Made by a program: the position numbers and the translations under genes. Below, in pieces: positions 31,351 to 42,075 of a stretch of 64,000 bases of DNA. The stretch is from Phytopythium helicoides. Its lineage: Eukaryota > Oomycota > Peronosporomycetes > Pythiales > Pythiaceae. Location of the stretch: NCBI GenBank assembly GCA_024867545.1, contig JANFNE010000027.1, positions 372,001 through 436,000 of the forward strand, given 5' to 3'. The notes below the pieces were generated by a model. That model saw only the letters and a list, made by a program, of their open reading frames with translations. It searched no databases and was not told where the DNA came from. The first letter of the stretch is position 1. Every line of letters starts with the position of its first letter.

Positions 31351-32097
31351 AGCGGTTTGAAAGGTTGAAAAGTAGGTAGGTGTGTGATGCAAGTGGAAGT
31401 TGAAGTGGGTTTGATCCCTAAGTGTGTCTCGCCTTCCCTGATTAGGGATGCTGGTGGATCCTATCGTCGAAGTCTCTCACGACATCGCATACCCCTGTCA
31501 GCCTCGATGTCGAGCCGTTCGAGCCGGAGAGGGCGGTGAATTGACTGACTGAGCTCCCTGCGAGACTCAATGCGAGCTCGACTCGATGGTAGGACTCGCC
31601 TCGCCATCGGCGAGTCGCCACGCAAGCGCAAATCCCGTGCACGGCGGGGACCTACAATTTGTAGCGCAAAGCCAAACGAAGATGCAGCATCAAGGCGAGG
31701 CGGCCACAACACACAAATCGACTCCTCTGCCGCCCACAAGTCTATTTGTACCGTAGTTGCCGAGAGTTTCGCGGCCGCGTAGCCACCTCCGGGTATACAG
31801 TACCGTACCGTCGCGACCCGCCGAAATGGTCAATCTCGACAGTTTTACCACCTCCCTCTCTTGCGCCGAGTATGCATTACGGAGTGTCGAATTGTTGACC
31901 GCTCCGATGCCTGCGCTGCTGACTCGCTCCGATATTTGAGTCCCATCTGTTCTTGCACGTCGACAGTCGACGGCCACTGCAGCTTCGTGGCCGAAAGTCT
32001 CAGCTAGCAAACATCTACGGTACGAGCGAGTCCTGCACTCGAGCCTGGCTGGAGCTGGCAGTGGCCATACTGGGGCGCAAGAAGTCGGCAGTTGCGG
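31351..32097. other. intergenic spacer of the right arm
   Basis: Inverted homologue of 21398-22113, including a conserved tract just after the GAF gene stop (31380-31500) and the hydrolase leader. No gene of its own. Confidence 0.7.
31942..31959 (+). promoter_or_regulatory. conserved hydrolase upstream element
   Basis: CCCATCTGTTCTTGCACG, 139 bp before ATG 32098. The same motif precedes the other array hydrolases. Confidence 0.4.
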
Positions 32098-33244
32098 ATG
32101 CCCACGCCCAAGACGTCCGTGCGCACGCCCACGACGGCCACGCTCTCGATCGGCAGCAGCGCGCGCGTGGCCGACGACGACGGCAGCGGCCTCAGCTCCC
32201 GCACGCGCACGGACACTGGCACGGCCTCCAACTCTGGCATTGGCTTGGGACTCGGAGCGCTCGGCGGACGACAGCTGCGCGGACAGCTCGTGCCCCCGCA
32301 CTTGCGCTACGTCGAGGGGAGATTCCGCAACGAGCGAGGACAGAAGCTGTTCTACATGGCGCTGCTGCCGAGGGTTGTGCCGCTGCGAGCCGTCGTGCTC
32401 TTCATGCACGCTATCGGAGACCACTCGCGCCGGTACGCGTACCTGTACGAGCACCTGTGCGACTGCGGCTTTGGGGTGCTCGCGTACGACCTCGTGGGTC
32501 ACAGGGGCCAGTGACGCGGCTGACAGCCACGCGACGCGCGCTCACTCGCCCAAGTTCCGCTACTTCGTCGACGACACGAACTCGTTCTTGACGTTTGCCA
32601 AGCAGGAGGTGCTGCCAGCCATGCTGTTGGACCGCGAGAAGGACGGTGCGAGGTGGAGAAGGAGATACGAGACGCCGCCTATCGTACTCTCGGGAATGTC
32701 CTTCGGTACGCTCGTGGGTATCCACACGGCGCTCTCACGAAAGCACGAGCTCGCTGCATTGTGTCTGGCTGGGCCATCGCTCAGCGTGAAGCTGTCGCCC
32801 ATGTTGCGCGTACAGTCCCTATTTGCGAAACCTTTATCCCGTTTACTACCGCGTGCGCGAATCGTGCCAGGTGTCAATCGCGACTGGCTGTGTCGCGATC
32901 CAGCATTCTTCGAGGACTTTGACAATGACCGACTCACTAACTCGGATATGCTCACGGTACGCATGGGCGAGCAGATACTGCGTGCCATGAATAAGCTTGC
33001 CAAGTGGAGCAATTCAGAGGAAGGCGTCGCGTTCAATGTGCCTGTGTTGTTTGTCGTGGGGTCAGAAGACCACGTGTCAAGCGTGCCACGTACCAAGAAG
33101 ATCTTTGACCAGATCAGGGCGATGGACAAGGAGTTCAAGCTCTTCGAAGGGCTATACCATTGCGTGTTTGAGGACCCCGAGCGGGACGACGTTTTGAACT
33201 ACATTACAGACTGGATGATGCAACGGTTCCCACCGCTCGAGTAA
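32098..33244 (+). pseudogene. alpha/beta hydrolase, right-arm outer copy, frameshifted mosaic
   Basis: Starts MPTPKTSVRT at 32098. The first frame reads through VVLFMHAIGDHSRRY to LAYDLVGH and then breaks near 32494-32500, where GTCACAGGGGCC stands in place of GTCACGGGGCC of the mirror copy (one extra base). The rest continues in the next frame with the nucleophile elbow GMSFG, acid Asp in VVGSEDHV and base His in EGLYHCVFED, ending MMQRFPPLE. With the extra base removed it would be about 381 residues. The 5' half matches the left outer hydrolase best. The 3' end (from about 33000) and the 3' UTR match the inner copies, so the gene is a recombinant. Confidence 0.75.
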
Positions 33245-33963
33245 TATAAGAGCTGCGAGGAGGGCATTAAGAACATATGAGCCCAATCACAAAAGATCCT
33301 TGACACCCTATGCCATGTTGAAGTCATTGCCTCGTCCACGTTCACATCTCGTTATCATCACCATCATCTGCCTTTCTTTCGCGCCGCAAATGAGAGCCTT
33401 GCGGTAAAACCGAAGACCTCAAATGCATTTAGGAACCATCCACCAGACCTTCTTCGCCGAACCCACAGAGACTGTTTTGACTAACGAAGTAGCCTCTAGT
33501 TGGCGCACACACCACATATATTCAGATCCAACTGGAGTGTATGAGCGCAAGTTTGATCGTACTTCTTCAGCACGAAAATATTCTGACTCGGCGAGTAAGT
33601 CCATTTAGCCAATTATGTAGACGCTTGCTCTCGAGAGTTGTGGACCAGTGTTCGTGAATAGTTATCATTGACTGAACACATGACTAAAATGTTGAACAGT
33701 ACTCAATATACTGAGACGCGCTCGGACTCATCGCTTCAAGTGATCCACAACAGAAGTGTTCCAAGACTCAATCCACTCAAAGGAGATGACAGCAACTAGA
33801 TATCAAGAACGTTTCACGATTGGAGACTGTCAATAACCGCGTGAAGAGACTTGATGGCGAGAATGTTGCGAGAGGAAAACCGGATCAAAATCTGTATTAC
33901 AAGTAAAACAAGTCGTTTACGTGATAGCATGATTCAATATCTTTACGTCTGCAAAGCACCAAT
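33245..33963. other. intergenic region right of the palindrome
   Basis: The first ~50 bp resembles the 3' flank of the inner hydrolases; homology then stops. The rest is AT-richer than the flanking genes and has no recognisable gene. Confidence 0.5.
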
Positions 33964-34832
33964 CTAATCCTTCACAGGTGTCAGGGGTGAGTGGATTGCT
34001 TCGAATGCTGGGCTGGGGAGATTCACCGAAACTTTTCTGGTTGTAACTAAAGCCCCAGCTTCGACATCGTAATTATCTGCTCTCTCAGTGACAAGCGAGT
34101 GCGTCTTGGGATTGTAAATCACATACAAAATAAGAGTGACTATCCCCAAGCGTCAAGAAGAGGGCGTTGGGAAACAAGATAAACCAATTCTGAGCCAGAA
34201 TGCCGTACATTGACCACATTGCATTGTTGGTCATCCCAGCGAGCACCATGTGGATCTGAAAAAAAGACGCCCGACTTGTGCTTGACCACCATGTACATCT
34301 TCTCCATTGGTGCTCCGTACAGACACATTGCACTGACGTCGGCAATGTACCCCATCGTTTGTGTGACGTCATGATAACTCTGACCAAGGTAACCAAGACC
34401 ACCCAAAACGGCATATAGGCTGACAACGACGACAATAGCGAGCCCAATGACGATGATACGGCGAGTCTTGGCACGTTCAGTGGTATATCGCCAGTAAATG
34501 CTCACATGAACTAAACCTGTCGTGTTGCAAACGAGAAATACGATGCTCATGGGGACAAGCAAACCTTCGAGGTACGTGTAGATCATCCTGAATGGGATAA
34601 ACACAGGTAAGTTAGTAGACTATTGTGGCTATTGGTACGCATAAAGGGAACAGGCTTGCGAAACATACAAAATGTGAAAGCTCACAAACAGGGAGGCAAG
34701 CGGCACAAACGAAGTAACCCCAACATCCTTCGTCTTGTAAATGCGGTACGTGTTGATAGACAGGCTCGTGCCCATCATGAACGACGTGCAGCTGGCGAGG
34801 ACCCTGAACACGGTTGCAGCCGTGTTGGGCAT
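33964..34832 (-). pseudogene. SWEET (MtN3/saliva) sugar transporter with two frame breaks
   Basis: Exon 1 is 34669-34832 (starts MPNTAATVFRVLASCTSF) and exon 2 is 33964-34587. The intron has GTATGT and CAG ends. Exon sizes and splice phase equal those of the neighbour at 35381-36227, except that exon 2 has two extra bases. These fall in a T7 run (about 34260-34266; neighbour sequence implies T6) and in a GGGG run (about 34145-34148; neighbour has GGG). Translated across the breaks, it gives a seven-helix MtN3-repeat protein like the neighbour, with YAVLGGLGYLGQSY and AGMTNNAMW in common. SWEETs move sugars across membranes by facilitated diffusion. Both breaks are homopolymer insertions, so base-calling error is as likely as true loss. 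Confidence 0.75.
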
Positions 34833-35380
34833 GGCGAGAGACAGCTACTGGGTGGGGTGAGATAGTGGAAGTGATGTTTAAAAGGCAAGCAACAGTCTTA
34901 CTGCTGAACTTTAGCATCGTACAAAGCTCAATGAGAAAAGTAGATGACGCAACCATTGATTGAACCTGGGCGGGACAGTAATCAGGCTCCAGTGACTCTA
35001 TGAGTTCGATTGAAATGTGGATTATAGTCCTGTAAAGTTGGTTTGGAGTTCTGATGTTGCTCCCACTGGTACTCACGGTCAGAAACTTGCAAGACGTTTT
35101 GATTGAGAAAGAGTTTTCCAAAAGTGAAACTCGAGTTTAGTTGCGTTCACACCCCTGCTGTAGCGTTACTGTGCAACTTGACAGGGATTTTTTTCAGCTG
35201 CAAGTTTCCCTTCGATGTTCTCAGGAAAAACAATTGGCACATGGAATCATGTGCATGACAATCCAAACAATTGACCACTGTTTGGAAAATGCATGATACT
35301 CAAAACAATAGAGTAAGCAAATTCAGTTGACATATTGCTCGCATTTTGTTTGTCTTCACAGCGCTGCACACACGCTGTGC
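34833..35380. other. intergenic spacer between SWEET genes
   Basis: Promoter of the downstream SWEET copy and 3' flank of the upstream copy. An open frame across it has no transporter features. Nothing else is seen. Confidence 0.5.
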
Positions 35381-36227
35381 CTAGTCCCTCAGTGGTGCCA
35401 GAGGAGAGTGTATCGCTTCGAATGCAGGACTTTGAGGATTCACTGAAGACTTTGCTGGTGTAGCCAACGCGCCAACCTCGATGTCGATCTTCTCTGCATT
35501 CTCGATCACGAGTGGGTGAGTCTTCGGGTTATAAATCACGTACAAAATGACAGTGGTTATCCCGAACGTGAGAAAGAGGGCATTTGGGCACACTATAAAC
35601 CAATTGCGCGCCAAGATGCCGTATGTGAACCACATTGCATTGTTGGTCATGCCAGCGAGCACCATGTGGATCTGGAAGAAAACGCCCGACTTGTACTTGA
35701 TCACCATGAACAGCTTCTCCAGCGGCGCTCCGTACAAACACACAGCGACGACGTCGGCAATGTACCCCATTGTTTGCGTGACGCCACGGTAACTCTGACC
35801 GAGGTAGCCAAGGCCACCCAAGACTGCGTACAGGCTGACGACGACGACAAGCGCGAGCACCACGAGAAAGATGCGACGGGTCTTGGCTCGCTCGGTGGTG
35901 TAGCGCCAAAACACACCCATGTAGATAAATGACATAGTGTCGCTGATGAGAAACACAATGCCCATGGGGACAAACAATCCGTCAAGATACGTATAGAACA
36001 ACCTGACGAGATCAAGAACGGGTTGGTATCATCAACAAGTCGCACAAGCAAAACGTATCTTACCAAATGTGAACGCTTGCAAACAACGACACGAGCGGTA
36101 CGAACGAGGTAACCCCAACATCCTTCGCTTTGTAGATGCGGTACGTGTTGACGGTTGGACTCATGCCCATCACGAACGACGTGCAGCTGGCAAGGATCCT
36201 GAACACGGTTGCAGCCGTGTTTGTCAT
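35381..36227 (-). CDS. SWEET (MtN3/saliva) sugar transporter
   Basis: Two exons on the minus strand: 36064-36227 (MTNTAATVFRILASCTSF...SVHIW) and 35381-36002. They are split by a 61-bp intron with GTAAGA and TCAG ends, phase 2, giving 261 residues, normal for a SWEET. Seven hydrophobic segments are visible, in two MtN3 repeats joined by a linker helix. The second repeat has GYIADVVAVCLYGAPLEKLF and the Asn-containing AGMTNNAMWFTYG, the part that lines the sugar pore in the family. The C-terminal tail is cytosolic, Ser/Pro-containing. The start is the ATG at 36227. The likely role is glucose or sucrose uniport in the plasma membrane; the substrate is not predictable here. It forms a tandem pair with the broken copy. 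Confidence 0.9.
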
Positions 36228-36916
36228 GACACTGACAAAGAGAAGCGAAGCCAAACTCTTGGTGGATGGAAAAAGTAAAAGTGATTGAGCAAGTGGAGCA
36301 TTTCTGCTGTTGCTGTAGCGGTGTTAAGAGCAAGGAGGGAGCTTCATCTCATCTAGGTCGGGTTACGCCCATGCCAGCAAAGTTTCAATCACTTCGTTCG
36401 TGTGCCCCTCTCGTTCGTCCGAGCTGTTGAGCTGTACATCCTATCAAGGTAGCCCTCACTTTTTCCACAAATCCACAAGCTTTTTCGAGTGGTTCGTCAA
36501 CAAGCGATGACCCAGTTGCTAATATGTCGGGTGCTACGCTTTCGCTCGAGTGCATCCGATGGCGATGCAGTGCAAAATGATTTCGTGCCGAGTGGATCGT
36601 GGTCGACCTGCACTCACGGACCCGACGCAGAGATTTCTTGTGCTTCCAGAGCTGTTTGCGTGGCGAATTGCTTGTCTCGTAGGACTTTCTTTGCTGTAGA
36701 CTCTTCTGGGGGAGGACACCAGGGTCAATATGCAGCCATTAGTCATCAGAAAAGCGTGAACAGAGCAACCCCAGCTCAGCAGAAGAATGCTGTTGGTACA
36801 TTACAAAAGACTAGAGGGAGTTTTCGTCCGTCCTGAAGTGCTGGCACAAAGCTCAGCCCCGCGATCCTGACAACTCGCATCGTGATGGATGCAAGTTCGT
36901 CAAAAGCAAAAGAAGC
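36228..36916. other. intergenic region
   Basis: Upstream region of the SWEET gene and 3' flank of the hydrolase. A plus-strand open frame at 36489-36836 shows no domain or composition that I can support as a gene. Confidence 0.5.
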
Positions 36917-37930
36917 CTAAAGGCGGGCCTGGAGCCTCGGAGCCGCCGCCTTGTCGACCAGAAGCTGTCCGTCCGCCTTCCACTCGCTTCCCACAGCTGA
37001 CTCTCGGCGCGCCAAGCGCTCGTCGAGCCACTTGGTGATGACGTCCAAGACCTGCTCCTTCTCGGGCTCGTTGAAGATGCAGTGGTAGAGTCCGTCGAAG
37101 CGCTCGAGCGTCTTGTCCTTGGAGCCGAGCACGTTGGTGAAGAAGCGCTCGAGCTCTGGCACGCTGGTGACGCGGTCGCTGGTGCCCTGCACGATGAGCA
37201 CGGGCACGCGACAGAAGTCGCTGTTGGGGTCTGCGACGCGCGGGTCGCTCTGCAGCGCCTGCATGCCCGCGAGGATCTGCGTGGCCATGGTGGTGGTCAG
37301 GTTGTCGGTCACGTTGAGCGGGTCCTGAAGGTAGTCCTGCAGGAACTCTGGGTCCCTCGTGAGCGCGTCGTGGTTGACGCCTGGCACGAGTCTGGCCCTC
37401 GGCAGCAGCCACAGCAGCGGCCTGCTCGCCAGCTGCTGCACTCGGAGCGTGAGCGTGAGCTCGACGGCCACGGCGGGCGACGCGAGCACGGCGGCGTGAA
37501 AGGCGTGGCGGCCCGAGAGCACCGTGTGCATGGCGACGAGTCCGCCGAACGAGATGCCCATGACGACGAGCGGCGGCAGCGCGCGCTCGCTCTCGGGCGG
37601 CAGGTGCGGCGCGAGCAGCCCCAGCTTGACGAGCGACAGCAGCACGTTCGTGTCGTCCACGAAGTGCTCGAAGCGCTCGCCGTGGCCGCGCACGTCGGCC
37701 GGCCAGTCGCACTCGCTCTCCCCGTGCGCCACCATGTCGTAGCTCAGCACGGCGCAGCCGCCGCGCGCGAGCCGCGCGAACACGTGCCGGAAGCGCCGCG
37801 CGTGCTCGCCCACGCCGTGCAGGAAGAGCACGAGCGCGCGCGGAGGCTGCTGCGCGGGCAGCAGCGCGTAGTACGCCAGCTGCTGGCGCCGGCGGTTGGC
37901 GAAGCGGCCCTGCAGCAGCGGCAGCGCCAT
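36917..37930 (-). CDS. alpha/beta hydrolase, monoacylglycerol-lipase-like
   Basis: A 337-residue intronless hydrolase from ATG 37930 (MALPLLQGRFANRRRQQLAYY). An in-frame extension to 38176 looks like untranslated leader. Core LVLFLHGVGEHARRF; nucleophile elbow GISFGG (Ser about 128), acid Asp in IVQGTSDRV and base His in DGLYHCIFNEPEKEQ. It is very GC-rich, so the opposite strand shows a long meaningless open frame. It is closest in length and start to the hydrolase at 1438-2451, but its Leu-rich and DADPL/DPL-type middle segments are shared with all six. It lies outside the inverted duplication and has intact reading frame and triad. Confidence 0.88.
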   Translation of the reverse strand: MALPLLQGRFANRRRQQLAYYALLPAQQPPRALVLFLHGVGEHARRFRHVFARLARGGCAVLSYDMVAHGESECDWPADVRGHGERFEHFVDDTNVLLSLVKLGLLAPHLPPESERALPPLVVMGISFGGLVAMHTVLSGRHAFHAAVLASPAVAVELTLTLRVQQLASRPLLWLLPRARLVPGVNHDALTRDPEFLQDYLQDPLNVTDNLTTTMATQILAGMQALQSDPRVADPNSDFCRVPVLIVQGTSDRVTSVPELERFFTNVLGSKDKTLERFDGLYHCIFNEPEKEQVLDVITKWLDERLARRESAVGSEWKADGQLLVDKAAAPRLQARL

Positions 37931-38776
37931 GGCGAGCGGGCGGGCGGGGCGGCGGATATGCGCGGCGGGGCGGACGTGAGACTGACGTGCGGAGCGGACG
38001 GACGGGATCTTGAAGGGGTCCGTGGATATGGTGAGGGTGGGACGGCGTGGGTGCACGAGATCAGGACGAGCTTTCGGAGGCGAGTGGAGCGACCACGAGG
38101 AGGTGTTGGAGGAGAGAAGCACCACTCCAGGCTCCTGATAGATATGTTGATGGTATTGCGGTCGCTGGCGATGCATTCGCGTTGCGATCTTCTACTCCGC
38201 GACGAGCAAGCATCCGATCTCCATGGGCGTCGGGAAGGACTTGTCTGTTCGCTTGAAGCGTAGCTTGAGTCGCCAGCACTGCTCGACAGCTCATGCAAGA
38301 CGTCGGAGCTCAGCGTGCGAAGCGCTTCGCGTTCGGCGACTCGGTCACGCAGCCATTCACGTCTTGCGTTGGTGCGAGAGGGGGAGACGCCGTCGATTGA
38401 GTTCGCTGAGTTGAAACCCGAGTTGCTCACGCTCGCCAGGTGAGAACCTCGCGCTCTCTTTCATTAGCAGCAGCGTCGACAGACCGGGATCGTCGCCTCC
38501 TGCGGTCAACAAACAGACTACCGATGGAAAGGCGGGGGCGAGCGAACACCACCGAAGTGCTCGACCGCTGGAGCCCTCGAGACCGCACCTGGTCATCCGA
38601 TGGCTGGTGCCTTGTTGCGCGCGAGGTCAGGCTCCGCCGCAATGACGCATCCGTGCTGGATCCTTGTTTTGTGGTGCCCGAGGCAACTTGCAGTTGTTGG
38701 GCTATCAACGACCGGCTCTGATCAAGCACGCACCAACGGCTTGCGGTCTTGAGAAATCCCGCGGACGCTGTCAATG

Positions 38777-38823
38777 CTATGGGAGGCGTTGATGACAGCC
38801 ATTGTCATCAGCGCCTCCCATAG
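38777..38823. repeat. 21-bp inverted repeat / hairpin
   Basis: Arms 38777-38797 and 38803-38823 are reverse complements over 21 bases with a single mismatch, which becomes a G-U pair in RNA on one strand. The loop is five bases (GCCAT). It lies in gene-free DNA. It could be a small-RNA precursor, a terminator-like structure or the remnant of a palindromic element; the sequence alone does not decide. Confidence 0.8.
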
Positions 38824-41800
38824 TCTGAATCGGCTCTCTTCAAGTGATGAGTCGTCGACTGCGGCTCTATTGGTATGGCTCGATGTGTCTACCTTGCAGT
38901 ACCAGCGAGCTGACTACATGGTAGAGCGCGTCAACTCGCTCCTTCCGCCAAATCAACCGATACTTGTCTTGACTGCCAGAGGTCAAGACGCAGTTCACGC
39001 TCGCCAGTATCGCTCATCATGCCGAGAGTTGAGGAGTCGGGGCCATAAAAGTCCTCCTAACAGCCGCGAAGCAAACGGCAGGGCGGGCATGGATGCCATC
39101 ATTGAACGCCTCGGTGCTCGGAGCTCCACAGTTTCCACGCACCAGCTGGGTGGCACCAATCAACTCACTGACAGCAATCTCCATGTTTGCGCGAGGAGAA
39201 AGTCTCTCCTCCGATCACCTGGACAGACAGATTCGACCAGTTGGTGCCCCATGCGAAGTTCGCCTGGCGTCAGTTCCTGCCCAGGTGGCGAGCAAGAGCC
39301 AAGGCGGTGCCCTCGGCCAGCAAGGAGTTGTCATGCAGCGAAACAGGGAAGACGCCAAACCATCTCGGTTAGGCGGGACTTTACGAAGCTCTGGACGGCA
39401 CGGAACAGCGCCGAACGATCACATCCGACCGGCTTCTTAGCGATTTTGAGCAGAAACTATTGCCGCGGGCGGGAGGAGAACACACGCAGACGCACAGCTA
39501 GTCACTTCGCGAGGGAGCTTGCACGTTAGACAGCAAGGCCTCGACTTGGAGTCGGACAGGTGCCCTCGACGTCGGCTGTGTAGCCAGGTCAGGCTGGCGG
39601 GCAGCGAGTGGCTCAGCTCGTCCTCGAGTTATTCATAATATAAAAACCTGTAGCAAAGGATGCGGACAAAATGGAATTCACATACTAAAATGACTTCTCA
39701 AACCAATATCCGCTGATATCATATACGATTGAAGTTGTGTGGTTGTGTTGTTGATTGTTGCGAAGGCAATACCGACGGGTTGAGCCTGATGAGTGCTATA
39801 GGCGACTCAAAATCCGGCGAAATGGTGTGGACGTCGGTGGCGCTTAGGGGCGGCAACGAGCGGGCGAGGCAATAAGCTGATGACCGGTACGTCGTCGAGC
39901 AACAAATCCAGAATCTTTGCATGCGGTCGCGTTACCCACAAATCGAGCGATCGAGCGCCTATGCGATTTTCCAGACGAGGCTCCGAGCTGACGAATAGCA
40001 ACGACGTCGGTGAAGAACTGGCGTCGAAGATTAGCGCAGGTAGGTTCTCCGCGTGGTATCCATCAGAAAGCGCGAGTTTTCTCAGACCCAACAAAGACCA
40101 CCGTTGCGCACGCACTGGCTTGCAGTGCAGGGCGACCACAGTCGACAGCGACTAGATTTGTGGGCGGCAACAGCGCGACTGGTCAATGTAAAGCGCGATT
40201 GAGCTTCGATCGTTCATCCAATTTTTGGCGCCATTCGTTTTCGCTACACGTTTAAGCGTAGCAAAACAGGAGTTGAACGTGCGGGCGTCCGAATGCAGAG
40301 GCACCCGGCTGGCGCTTCGATTGATTTGCGCCATATGCACGTCGAAGATGAAGATGGACGTGAGTGGCTCCCGAACAGCTCGGAACAGCATGACCATGTG
40401 TACTGTATAACTTTTGCTGCCCATCGCACATCAATGTGTGACGTCAACCTCCGGTATACCTTGCTGCCTCTGTCTGGATATCTGGCAAGGTCATCGGTCA
40501 GACCGTGTACTCAGCTCCCTCTGGGTTTCTAGCGTCTTGATTTGTGCTGTAGTGCTGTAGGGCGTTGTATCGATGGATGCTGCAAACAGCGAAGTCGGAT
40601 CCGATCCGCATGGAGAGGAGAGCGGCCGCCGTGCTCTGCACGGCGCAATACAGTGGCGAGTGTATCGAAATGACAAACCTTTTGGACAACTATATGCTAT
40701 TATACCCTTTACACTTGTATACATTAAAAACATCATATTCGCATTAAATAAGGAAAATATCTTTTGATATATAATTAACTGCAACAGCTGATTGAGCTGA
40801 GGGCACGCCTATCCAGAACATCCAACGCACACCGACTCGCACAGCTGCACTGAGCAGCGAAGCCGCAGCTTACTCAAAGCAAAACTTGCTTACGGTTAGT
40901 CACGATTGGCACCCTCCTCGTCTGCTTCAGCACAGTCGGATGTAGCTGGAGCCCGGGACCCCGGGACTGCTCGTGCATGGCTTCCACGCGCCACTCGTCG
41001 AGCCGAAATCCAGCGTGTTCGCTCGCGAGCAAGACCACCCGATCGCGCTCCGCATAGCTCTGCTTCCTCTTCGATCGTAATTCGGCGTTGCGTTTCGCGA
41101 CCCTAATGGAGCTGGAGGGCCTCCATTTCAGGCGATGCCACTCTCTCGCTCTTCGCGCAATGCGTCTCACAGCTGACGATCGCTGCAATCTCTTCAAACG
41201 AGAGTTTGGCGAGCAGCCGACCTGGCGTCAAGTGCGTTGTTGACACTCCTTCCCGGTGGCTCACTCGCACCGGAGCGAGATGCGACCTTTCTTTGCCTGG
41301 GCTCATTGGACTGGACCGAGCCGAGGCTCTGTCCGCCCACAAAACACGACTCCCTGCCGCACGGAGCCGCCGATCAATGCATAGAGCCATGTGTGAACAT
41401 TCAGGAACACCGAGGAAAAAAGGCAGACGATCCCCGGCACGAAGAGAAGGAGGGAAGGAGTCTCGGGCGATCGTCAGCCCTTGGGGCCAGTGCCTAGGCC
41501 AGAGGCGATTGTGTTGCAGCCAGCCAGCCACTCGACCACTCCCCAACCCACGTGGCGTTGCACTGCAAGCCGAGGCTGCGATACGTTAGCAAAAAAGGCT
41601 CGGTGCTCTCTGGCGTCGGCAGCTGCAGTCCAGCGATTCAGTTCCGTTCGGTAGCACTTCGCACGCGTGCACGGCCTACAGTAGCGTCGGCGTCCGGGTC
41701 TTGCACTCGCCAGCTGTGTGCCCCAACGCCCCCGCCACAATCGCGAAAAAACTGTCGAGTTGTCGACGGACGTGTAAGGTGTCTTCCTTCGACGGCGTTC

Positions 41801-42048
41801 GCTCGGAGAAGGTCCTACAGTGACGTCGGCCGACCCGGTCGCAAAAACACGCAGTGGCTCACGTTTGCCAGTCTCGCTTTCGCCGCCTCGAGCGCACTGC
41901 AACTCGCTCGCTCGACCCTTTCGGCTGGAGCCTCGACCCTTTCAGCGCCAAACCCTTTGGAGCGTATCAGACAGCCACGTACTCCGAGTGCAACGGTAGC
42001 CTTCGAGACCGCGCAGTACCTACATTGGCAGTGCGCAATTCGACGCTT

Positions 42049-42055
42049 CATTTCG
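42049..42055 (+). promoter_or_regulatory. possible oomycete initiator (Inr)
   Basis: A TCATTTC-type match lies about 25 bp before ATG 42076. Oomycete core promoters often carry a TCATT(C/T)(C/T)-like initiator at this distance. A short motif like this can occur by chance. Confidence 0.3.
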
Positions 42056-42075
42056 GCAGTTGAGCACTGATCGAC

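Larger units (their letters stand above)
28190..33290 (+). repeat. inverted duplication, right arm
   Basis: Mirror copy of the left arm (20236-26955): hydrolase, GAF gene, hydrolase, all on the plus strand. It is shorter because the 5' end of the GAF gene and the spacer before it are missing at about 29500. Confidence 0.85.
37931..42075. other. 4.1-kb gene-poor region
   Basis: The largest gap in the window. Open frames up to 251 codons (38774-39529) have no recognisable domain and overlap others in all frames. Composition shifts several times, with an AT-rich stretch at about 40680-40790. The only strong structure is the 21-bp hairpin at 38777-38823. No transposase, integrase, reverse transcriptase, tRNA or rRNA was seen. 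Confidence 0.5.

Noticed and set aside
20236..33290. Terminal inverted repeats of a giant transposon
   Set aside because: The arms consist of cellular genes, with no transposase and no target-site duplication recognised; an inverted duplication is the simpler explanation.
37082..38263. 393-codon plus-strand frame
   Set aside because: Antisense to the hydrolase at 36917-37930; composition is typical of GC-rich shadow frames.
38774..39529. 251-codon plus-strand frame in the gene-poor region
   Set aside because: No domain, frames overlap on both strands, and it begins within a hairpin arm.
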